Source: Bigelowiella natans CCMP2755 | Taxonomy: Eukaryota > Cercozoa > Chlorarachniophyceae | Direction of reading: 5' to 3' | Assembly (NCBI GenBank): GCA_000320545.1 | Contig: ADNK01000032.1 | Coordinates: forward strand, 1-55,708 | Length of the DNA: 55,708 nt | Shown: positions 48,131 to 55,708 of the stretch, piece by piece | How positions within the stretch are numbered: position 1 is the stretch's first letter | Layout: the number at the start of each line of letters is the position of its first letter | The notes under the pieces: generated by a model | What the model was told of the DNA's origin: nothing | The model's input: the letters and a program-made list of their open reading frames with translations, nothing else | Databases searched by the model: none | Program-made: the position numbers and the translations under genes

Positions 48131-51100
48131 ATGTTACAGCAGCTAGAAGAACAGCAGGACTTTGGCTCGCAGGCCGTGCAAGGGCACGAGCAGAAACAGG
48201 AAAGGAAGGGCGATACGGACGCTAAGGAAGGAGGAGGAACACCTCCACAGGCACCGCCGGGACCAGCACCCGGGATTAAGAAAGCAGATGCAGCAGCAGA
48301 GGCACTGGAGAACTTCTACGAGGCGGACGACGAGGACGTGGCCGCCGAAAGCAAGAAGGTCGTAATGGCATTACGAGCCTTGCGACCCAGGGCGAGCAAC
48401 TACGCCAAACTGAAAGTATCGATAGAATACAAGTATCAGACACATGATGTTTGGGCAGCTATCATGCAGGACATCATGGATTACGAAGCAGACTTACCTC
48501 CAGAGTGGGCAGCTTTGTTTAGGAACGACGGGGGTCTGGGCGCCTCGCGGGGGACGACCCAGAGCACCGTCAAGCAGCAGCAGCCGGTACAGCGGAACAC
48601 CCAGTTCACGTCTGTTAAAACAGCACCGGTTATGATAACGAAATACAACGGGAAAAGAGGTGAGGCAAGGAGGTGGTGGAAGAACGCTAGGAGTATACTC
48701 TGCGACTTTACCCCTAACCCCACCGAAAACGACAAGCTCAAATGGCTAGCTATAATAAAGCAAGCCATGGACCTTTACGAGACAGGCAGGACCCGGATCA
48801 GGCAGCTGGAGAAAATACACACTACAGTTAGTGGGCTACGAGACGTTGAGGCGATAATGAAGGCTTTTGTAAATGAACAGGATGCTAACTCCCTACCCCA
48901 GGCTATTAGAAAATACAGAGCAATGATGCAGCATGAGAGAGAACCTGTTAGAGACTTTGCCACGCGCTTCCAGGATATGATCGACGAACTACATGATTTT
49001 AATTACAACACAGGTGATGATCAGGCAAGGTTTGAAGAGTTCAAGTTAAAGATAAAGGAATCCACTTACGTTACGGAGAAAGGCTACACCACGATGGAGG
49101 CAGCAGTGCGGGCTATATCCCTACGCGAGCAGGAGCAGGACCGCAAGTTTACCAGCCCTAAGGTACCTGGCATAGGAAACATTAACGCTATTAAGCCGCA
49201 GCGAGACTGGTACAAGGACAGGGAAGGTAACCGACGTTGCGGATACTGCTCACGTAAAGGGAAACACACCGCTAAAGACTGCAGAGACAGGAAAGAAGGA
49301 CGACCCAGGATGACGATCAGGCAGCTCAACGAACACTACGAGAAGTTAAAGAGAAAGAAAGGCAGAGGACAAGGATATAACAACAGCAAATGGCAAGGCA
49401 GCAACAACGGGAAGAACAATAAATATAAGAACAAGAAGCAGAACAGTATCAATGCTATACAGCAGCAGATAAACGGAATATTAGATCACCTTAAGCAGGC
49501 GCCGACGAAGACAGCAGTACCAGCAACGCAGGACCAAGACAAGCCCATGACCCTAGACGACATAAAGAACTTAGGAGTATGCAACATTAATGACGAAGAC
49601 GCTAACAGGACTATCAAAGTTGCTATGACCAAGGTTAAAGTTAAAGACAGCTACGGAGACTACAAGAAACTACCTGCCCTTTGGGATAGTGGCAGCATGC
49701 CGAAGTCCTTCATAAGCCTAAGCACAGTAAGAAGGTTAGGACTATTGGATCAAGTGACTAAGAAAGAACGTAAATATGCTCAAGCAGACGGAAGCTCTTC
49801 TATGAAGACCGTCGGTGAGCTAATGCTAAAGCTACAGATACCTGGCAGCGACGCGGAGACCCAAATCAAGACCCGAGTAGCCATGACTTTATCCATGGAA
49901 CTACTCCTCGGACAGGATGCCCTAGAAAAATTAGGGGGGATCATATCATTCTACAATCACAAGATATACTATGCTAAGTTACCAAAGAAGTCAGGCAGGA
50001 CCATCAGCCAGAACATGATACGGCTTGACGAGTGGACCTCTGAGTCAAGCGTTAATGCGTTAGAGTTTATGGACCTAGCGGACAACAAGCTACCTACACC
50101 TACCGAGCTACGGAAGAAGAACCCCGGCAAGACCATCCGACAGATAACGGAGCTACTGGACAAGACCCCCCCAGCTGATGATTGGGATATCGACAAAGGC
50201 AAAAAGTACATTAATAAAATATTAAACGAGAAGTACTCTGACATCACCAAGCCGACGACGAAGCCCTCCAGCAAACTTACCCCAGTAAAGATCGAGCTAA
50301 AGGAGGGATACGAAGAGTGCATCATCAATGACCCAGAACATAGGCGACCGGAAGCGGACTGGGAAAAGATAGAGTGGCAGATCAATGAATGGGCAAAGGA
50401 AGGGAAGATAGAGCCAAGCAACTCACCATGGAACGTGAGACATGTGCTAGCTAAGAAACCTACTTACCCTTTCTTCCGCCTGGCGCACAACTTCATCCGC
50501 CACAACCGAGTAATAAAGAGGATCCAGACACCTACACCAAAGATAGATGACGTTATTGAACACGTCATAGGATACAAATACTACTCTTCCCTAGATAAAA
50601 ATGAATCATACATGCAGACACCCATCCACAAAACCTCCCGCCCCAACACCCTATTGAATGCTAAGCTAGACACTACTAGACCAGCTACCCTATGGACAGA
50701 CTGGTCTAAGCTAGGTATGGCTGCTGTACTTACCCAAGACCAGCAGATCATACGGGTGTGGGGCAGGGCCTGTACAGCAGCTGAGGCCAAATACAGCCCT
50801 ACAAAAGGAGAGTATAAAGCCATGACTGAGGCGCAGAGGAAACTAAGATACTACCTGCTGTCGGTGCCCAGCTTCACCTTAATGACTGACCACAAGCCCC
50901 TCCTAGGCATCGACCGCAAGCTCGAAGCGCCTAACGATGAGTATGCAGCTATGAGGGCGGACACGGAAGAGTTTAGGGACAAGAGGACAGTGGTCTACGC
51001 ACCAGGAGACAAGCAGCTTGCTGACTATTTCAGCAGGCTGTTCGAAAAGAAAGTCCCTACCCAGGTCACCCCTATGGTTAACGCGATTACCTTCGAGGAC

Positions 51101-52537
51101 GGCGACTTCCTGCCTGAGCCAGAGGAGCTCCAGCACCTTCAAGAACACCTGGATAAATACAAACACAAGCATGAGGTACTTAGTGATAGGATATATGTAT
51201 ACACTAATAATGTTAGGCGTACCTACGTGCCACGGCGGACCAGGGGAGCCCTTCTCTTTACCGCCCATGGACCTGCACACGTAGGAGAAAACCATATCAC
51301 TGCTCTACTCTACCATTACTACTGGCCCTACAAGCTAAAAGAGATAAGGACATACCTGCGTGGCTGCAGGTGCTCCAGCTTGAAGGCGGCAGGTGTCGCC
51401 ACCAAGGAGTCCAGCAAGAGCCGTGCATCTAAGAAAATCAAAGCAAGGAACTTCTTAGATATCGTGCAAATTGATGTTTATAAGTACGATGGCTATCACT
51501 ACCTTACCTTCGTTGATGTGGCCACTGGAAAGTGCTGGGTTAAAAAGATTATCAAGGTCAACGTTGCTAAGAAGAACAAAGGCTTATATAAGCAGAGGCT
51601 TACTAACTGCTACCGTACCTGGGAGTCTGAGCTCCAGGCTATCCCTGATGAAGTTAGCATAAACAAGATACCAAAGAAATTACATGTGGATAATGAGACC
51701 TCTCTTCTACAGCTACCACACCCTAATATTGATGCCTCACCTGTATACTATGCCCAGTCCAACTCCAAGGTAGAGCGACTCCACCGCACCTTGGCCAACC
51801 TAAGCAGGATAAATAGCACCACACCAGACAAGATACAAGGGTTAGTAAACGACACCTTCACGTCTGGGGGAGGTATCAAGGATAAGGAGAGGGAAGAAGG
51901 CGACGACAACGACGACGATACCGAGAGCGAAGACGAGAAGGTCCCGTACGATGGCCGAGTTCTAAAGGAAGGACAGTATGTTAGGGCCAAGGTAAATCTG
52001 AGATCGAGAAATAAACAAGACCCCTTCTGGGGTGGCGTTGCAAAGGTTACCGAGAGGAAGGGGAGGAAGCAGTACTACATCTATGATGGGAACAGGGTCA
52101 CCTTGCGCCACATCAGTCACCTAAAGAATTATGATATCGGTGAGAAGCTCCTAGAGGATGTTAAAGTAAACCCTACTGTGTGGGAGCGAGCCATGCCTTG
52201 TTTAGGACCCCGACCTAAGTTCGATGTGGAATATGGAAACAATAAGGTCAGGGTGAACGACGATTGGCGCATGAAGATTGTCTATCTAGGCTACCCTGGA
52301 TTACGAAATATGGAGAGGGTAGCTATGAAAATAAAGGACGGAAAATATCAGCTACTCTACCTAGCTGTTCCCGACTTACCCTTTGAGCACTGGTATAAGG
52401 TCCTGGGGGACCTTGATGCAGAGGGCTGGTATGGACACGAACCTAAGGACGAAGGTGAGTTCTGGGTAAGCGACAAAGGAGATAAGGTTAGAGAGGAATC
52501 TATTACCTGGTGGTTGGTGAAGTTCCGAAAGCGATAA
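48131..52537 (+). CDS. Single Gag-Pol polyprotein, RT catalytic core missing
   Basis: 1468 codons without a stop. Gag includes a CCHC zinc knuckle (CGYCSRKGKHTAKDC, Cys370-Cys384). An aspartic protease motif DSG sits at about 519. A Gypsy-type RT start is recognisable (GKIEPSNSPWNVRHVLAKKP, then YYSSLDKNESYMQTPIHK, about 755-833), but the sequence then passes straight to RNase H (TDWSKLGMAAVLTQ, TDHKPLLGID), so the segment with the YxDD active site is absent, with the frame kept. Integrase follows: a zinc-binding His-His-Cys-Cys region with only one residue between the cysteines (GCRCSSLK), then candidate catalytic Asp1115, Asp1187 and Glu1215. The Asp-Glu spacing of 27 is shorter than the usual 35. 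A C-terminal GPY/F-like stretch (FWGGVAKVTE to HISHLK) and about 130 further residues of unknown role end the protein. Confidence 0.92.
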   Translation: MLQQLEEQQDFGSQAVQGHEQKQERKGDTDAKEGGGTPPQAPPGPAPGIKKADAAAEALENFYEADDEDVAAESKKVVMALRALRPRASNYAKLKVSIEYKYQTHDVWAAIMQDIMDYEADLPPEWAALFRNDGGLGASRGTTQSTVKQQQPVQRNTQFTSVKTAPVMITKYNGKRGEARRWWKNARSILCDFTPNPTENDKLKWLAIIKQAMDLYETGRTRIRQLEKIHTTVSGLRDVEAIMKAFVNEQDANSLPQAIRKYRAMMQHEREPVRDFATRFQDMIDELHDFNYNTGDDQARFEEFKLKIKESTYVTEKGYTTMEAAVRAISLREQEQDRKFTSPKVPGIGNINAIKPQRDWYKDREGNRRCGYCSRKGKHTAKDCRDRKEGRPRMTIRQLNEHYEKLKRKKGRGQGYNNSKWQGSNNGKNNKYKNKKQNSINAIQQQINGILDHLKQAPTKTAVPATQDQDKPMTLDDIKNLGVCNINDEDANRTIKVAMTKVKVKDSYGDYKKLPALWDSGSMPKSFISLSTVRRLGLLDQVTKKERKYAQADGSSSMKTVGELMLKLQIPGSDAETQIKTRVAMTLSMELLLGQDALEKLGGIISFYNHKIYYAKLPKKSGRTISQNMIRLDEWTSESSVNALEFMDLADNKLPTPTELRKKNPGKTIRQITELLDKTPPADDWDIDKGKKYINKILNEKYSDITKPTTKPSSKLTPVKIELKEGYEECIINDPEHRRPEADWEKIEWQINEWAKEGKIEPSNSPWNVRHVLAKKPTYPFFRLAHNFIRHNRVIKRIQTPTPKIDDVIEHVIGYKYYSSLDKNESYMQTPIHKTSRPNTLLNAKLDTTRPATLWTDWSKLGMAAVLTQDQQIIRVWGRACTAAEAKYSPTKGEYKAMTEAQRKLRYYLLSVPSFTLMTDHKPLLGIDRKLEAPNDEYAAMRADTEEFRDKRTVVYAPGDKQLADYFSRLFEKKVPTQVTPMVNAITFEDGDFLPEPEELQHLQEHLDKYKHKHEVLSDRIYVYTNNVRRTYVPRRTRGALLFTAHGPAHVGENHITALLYHYYWPYKLKEIRTYLRGCRCSSLKAAGVATKESSKSRASKKIKARNFLDIVQIDVYKYDGYHYLTFVDVATGKCWVKKIIKVNVAKKNKGLYKQRLTNCYRTWESELQAIPDEVSINKIPKKLHVDNETSLLQLPHPNIDASPVYYAQSNSKVERLHRTLANLSRINSTTPDKIQGLVNDTFTSGGGIKDKEREEGDDNDDDTESEDEKVPYDGRVLKEGQYVRAKVNLRSRNKQDPFWGGVAKVTERKGRKQYYIYDGNRVTLRHISHLKNYDIGEKLLEDVKVNPTVWERAMPCLGPRPKFDVEYGNNKVRVNDDWRMKIVYLGYPGLRNMERVAMKIKDGKYQLLYLAVPDLPFEHWYKVLGDLDAEGWYGHEPKDEGEFWVSDKGDKVREESITWWLVKFRKR

Positions 52538-52580
52538 AGGTCTAAGGGAATAAGGAAGGAAGGAAGGAGCAACGTGACTT

Positions 52581-52588
52581 GGGGGAGG
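52581..52588 (+). promoter_or_regulatory. Polypurine tract
   Basis: GGGGGAGG lies directly against the 3' LTR, the normal position for plus-strand priming in LTR elements. Confidence 0.75.
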
Positions 52589-52913
52589 TGTAGCGCGTAC
52601 TACTACGCGAGCACAAGTCACGTGCGACAACAAAGGGGTTGTCGCGGATATAGAATATAGATAACGTAGATATTAATACAGTATAGGCACGTGGGTTCCG
52701 GCGGGACTCATGGCAGCACACCGGAAGTGTGCTGCCCCACGTGCGGCGGCATTCGCGAAAGCTTCGCGAATGATTACGCAGTGCACGATTTAATAAAAAT
52801 ATAATCTTTAATAAAAATGAACATAACTCTTCAAAAGGAAGCAAACGTGCCTTCCCCCCCCCTGCCTACTTGTGCACGTAGCGCCTCGGCCTGTGAACAC
52901 CTTACGCGCAACA
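52589..52913 (+). repeat. 3' long terminal repeat (325 bp)
   Basis: Gapless match to the 5' LTR with no difference that I can find, including the nine-C run and the hairpins. Confidence 0.96.
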
Positions 52914-53862
52914 GCAACTGGTGCAACGTGTTTTGCACTCTGAAAACAGACCCTGTGAATGTGAGAAGTCAAGGCACGTTGTCAACTCCAGTGATGCATC
53001 GCACCCTGTCAGTCAGTCTGGCAGTTCAAGTGGCAACGTCTGAGTTTGTTCGTTGCTGATCAGTGATGCGTGTTGATTCCAGCTGTTCCAGTGTTGCATC
53101 GGATTTGGGAGCAAATCCCAAATCCAATTTTGCACTTCAAGCTAGCAAGTGTTTGCTAGTTCAGTTCGGGTGGTGTCAGACTCCCATGCCAGCACGCTTC
53201 CGCAAAGGAAACAGCGACAGCTTGTGTTTGTCAAGTGGTGTTTGTGGCCTCATTCAAAAGGTTCAAGTCTTTTCACGTGCCAGCGTGTCAGTCGTACTGG
53301 CTAGCTGGCTAGCTGGCTGCAGCTGGCATGGTCGTCCTCACGATGGGAACGTCTAGACATTGATGAGTTGTCAATCATTGTTCTCTTGCGATGGGAACAT
53401 CGATGAGGGAACTTGATGTGAGCTGAGTCTGCGATGCGAAACACAGATGCAGCTGTTCCTGGTGTGAAAAAAATGCGCCGAAATGAATCATTGCCCATTG
53501 TCCTCCTATTTCACTGTTTTCTTGACTGAACGTTCAGTCGCTTCCCCTTCATGATAGTCGATATCTGACAAACTTACATCATCTGATAAAAAGGGTCGAA
53601 ATCTGAAGTCGTAGAATGAAAATGTTCACATTGAATGCCAGATTTTTGTGACTTTCTATTGCTATTGTTTCAGTTATTTTGTTACACAAAATGCAACCGA
53701 ATCAAATCATTCTAGGCATCAAATCAGATTAGATGACCACATTTTAAAAAATACGTGTCTCTTCATCTATTCAAAATCAATTATTTTATCTGTATATAAG
53801 CAAAAATGTAGTATAAACTGTATTCTATGAATAAATTATAATAAAAATTGGCACTGAATATT
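52914..53862. other. Spacer without a recognised gene, AT-rich from about 53560
   Basis: No family motif or spliced exon is recognised. CTAG-rich words near 53300-53330 continue the style of the spacer on the other side of the LTR element. The last part is notably AT-rich. Confidence 0.45.
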
Positions 53863-54340
53863 TTAGGGATCTCCTCTTGTGGGGAGTAAGTTGGGCGCGG
53901 TACCTGCATGTCACTTATATTTTTCTTTTCAAGAGACTTCCTTGGTACATTTTGTACCAGAATAAAATATATATTCTCTGATGCAACTCTAATCAATCGT
54001 TCCATTCTCAGTTTATTTATATATAAGTATAATTTTTATCAATCCTATTTATTTTCTATTTACATACCATTACTTGCATAATGTAATAAATACATTGTAA
54101 AACTTTTTTTTAAAAAATATAAGAGAAAATTATTTGTAATTTCAGTCAACTATTTGATCGGTTCGTTTATTTTTGAATTGGTAGCACCAAGAAATTGATG
54201 TATTATTTTATAAGAGACTAGACATAAGTTATGTCTTTATATATAAATTAATGACATTTACCTGTTGTCCTAGTGTAAGTCACGCCACCAAAGAGCCCCA
54301 TCAAGAGCGATGCAGGAGGATCCTTTTCAAATCCAATAAT
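53863..54340 (-). CDS. 3' end of an unidentified small gene, 5' part not resolved
   Basis: Two minus-strand exons join in phase with GT-AG sites: 54340-54262 encodes IIGFEKDPPASLLMGLFGGV plus YTRTT after one Thr, and 53903-53863 encodes TAPNLLPTRGDP then a stop. Only this frame is open. The Gly/Leu-rich SLLMGLFGG piece recalls small membrane proteins of the TMEM14 type, but that is a weak resemblance. The upstream exon must lie between 54341 and the psaD start at 54530, and I could not join one in phase. The gene would be transcribed divergently from psaD. Confidence 0.4.
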
Positions 54341-54529
54341 CTACAAAAAAATGTAGCAAATTTATGGAATAAATTACATTAAATATTAATGACAACATAA
54401 ATATCTTGTCGTATAATAAAAGTAGAGTTGAAGTATCGCTTGATTAGTGTTACCTTACGTTTTATTCCTGTTGCCGAGAATAACTAAGACACAGACTCGA
54501 GGCAGTATCTCCCCCCCCATTAGCGAAAC

Positions 54530-55513
54530 ATGCCGCGCTCTTCCCTGAATTTATCTGTGTGCATTGCGTTGTCCGTTGTGGGCATCCTTTGCTTAATGGC
54601 CTTCAAGGCAGGACATGGTATTTCAAATCAACAATATAAAGTTGGGTTCTAGCTGGGAGGTTGGGTTCTGTAAGTGCGCACATAAGTCTCCATTTTTAGT
54701 ACTACAACGACGTAAGTAGACATAATAATATCGTTTGAATAATCATTCCCCCTAAAATTTTCAGGAAAACTTGGAAGAAGTTTGACCAGGACATCAAATA
54801 CTTTCAGAGCTCCTGTCTCCACGAGACAGAGCTTAATGCGAATGATGCGTACACCAAATGCTGCCGCAACTGAAAAAGCTGTTGACACTGAGCCATACGT
54901 ATTCACCCCACCCACATTGGACCCCAACACGCCAATGCCTCGTTTCCAAGGAAACACCGGAGGTCTTCTTCGATCTGCCTCCTTCCAGGAGTTCTACGCA
55001 ATCACCTTCGAATCGCCTAAGGACCAAATATTTGAAATGCCAACTGGGGGTGCTGCAGAAATGCGCAAGGGAAAGAACCTTGTCAAGTTCGCCCGTAAGG
55101 AACAATGCCTTGCTCTCTTGACTCAGCTTCGCACCAAGTTCAAGATAGATGGATTCATCTACCGCATCAATCAAGCTAAGGGAGGTGAGGTTGAATACCT
55201 GCACCCTAAAGACGGTATCTACCCAGAAAAGGTTCATCCCGGAGCTGCAACCAGCCGTGGACCTCCTAAGCTCTACAACTGGGAAACTGAACCTCTTGCA
55301 GGACCCCCCCTCCGATGCGATGTCCCACGTTGGGCATACGGTGATGAGGGTCAGCTTGCTCCTACCCCTCTTTTCTTCCTGTGGCCTTTCATCTACGCAT
55401 ACAAGTTCATCTTCAACGAGCCTCCTCAGTACCGATTCAGCGATCCAGAAAAGCTTAAGGTTGGCCCTCCAGAGGACTGGGACATGGAAGCTTACTGGCG
55501 TGGAAAGGAATAG
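54530..55513 (+). CDS. psaD: Photosystem I subunit II (PsaD) with bipartite plastid leader and C-terminal extension
   Basis: Exons 54530-54617 and 54765-55513 give 278 residues. Residues 1-30 are a signal peptide ([18 protein letters not shown]); about 31-75 form a basic, Ser/Thr-rich transit peptide. The mature PsaD core (about 85-189) shows [48 protein letters not shown] and [16 protein letters not shown]. PsaD is a stromal subunit that docks ferredoxin to photosystem I (family knowledge). After VHPG the usual short end (VGVNFRSIGKN-type) is replaced by about 89 residues with the hydrophobic stretch [20 protein letters not shown] and an acidic, aromatic end ([13 protein letters not shown]). 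The single intron lies exactly at the signal/transit peptide junction. The leader implies import through the ER into a secondary plastid. Confidence 0.95.
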
Positions 55514-55708
55514 GTTTTCTATCAGAACAGCTGTGTGGCCTGAACTCGTCCACACACTCAACTTTCAATCAGAAATATTATGAGTGTGCAAAGAGATTAT
55601 CATTCGCTTGTGTGGACGACAGCGAATATTCTAGTCGATAGGTTCCTCTTCTGCAAAGTCACATCGTTAAATTTATACCGAAAACATATCTACTATATTC
55701 GTAGCGGA

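Larger units (their letters stand above)
47767..52913 (+). mobile_element. LTR retrotransposon, Ty3/Gypsy order, lacking the RT core
   Basis: The element is 5147 bp: two 325-bp direct repeats with TG...CA ends (47767-48091 and 52589-52913), a 4-bp GCAA duplication on each side, a possible primer-binding site, one long gag-pol reading frame (48131-52537) and a purine tract abutting the 3' LTR. Protein order is Gag, protease, partial RT, RNase H, integrase, which defines the Ty3/Gypsy arrangement. The two LTRs look identical over their whole length, so insertion was recent. The RT catalytic block is absent in frame, so the copy probably depends on enzymes from a relative. Confidence 0.95.

Overview
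This window is a stretch of nuclear DNA from a eukaryotic alga. Genes are split by many GT-AG introns, and the introns and spacers are crowded with TA, TG/CA, GA and trinucleotide microsatellites. The best clue to the organism is the last gene, a nuclear psaD (photosystem I subunit II) with an N-terminal signal peptide followed by a basic, Ser/Thr-rich transit peptide. Nuclear psaD together with a bipartite leader fits a secondary plastid of green origin, most likely a chlorarachniophyte such as Bigelowiella. That assignment is inference.

Layout. 1-5178 (+): the 3' part of a long coiled-coil protein gene whose first visible exon is mirrored by a near-perfect 199-bp inverted repeat. 6076-8283 (-): a MINDY-family deubiquitinase with three ubiquitin-binding helices and a KRAS-like polybasic CaaX end. 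9758-10835 (-): a small coiled-coil protein. 11398-14364 (+): a TM9SF/EMP70 nonaspanin, fully modelled in 9 exons. 15088-20636 (-): an MFSD6-type major facilitator transporter with large microsatellite-filled introns. 22054-23519 (-): an FKBP prolyl isomerase with a Lys-rich middle. 24534-29388 (+): an AKT-like potassium channel with a degenerate cyclic-nucleotide-binding domain and ankyrin repeats. 30861-36047 (-): SART1/Snu66, a tri-snRNP splicing factor. 36762-46733 (+): a predicted 2593-residue type I membrane protein made of about 21 PPC-like beta-sandwich repeats. 47767-52913: a complete Ty3/Gypsy-order LTR retrotransposon with identical LTRs but no reverse-transcriptase catalytic core. 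53863-54340 (-): the end of an unidentified small gene. 54530-55513 (+): psaD with an unusual 89-residue C-terminal extension.

The genes are ordinary eukaryotic single-gene units, not an operon, and I see no shared pathway. The most unusual items are the giant PPC-repeat surface protein, the PsaD extension, the prenylation-ready MINDY enzyme and the RT-less but apparently recently mobile LTR element. Exon boundaries were placed by hand from GT/AG sites, reading phase and family similarity. Genes whose exon lengths sum to an uninterrupted frame (coiled-coil gene, MINDY, TM9SF, potassium channel, PPC protein, psaD) are the safest models.
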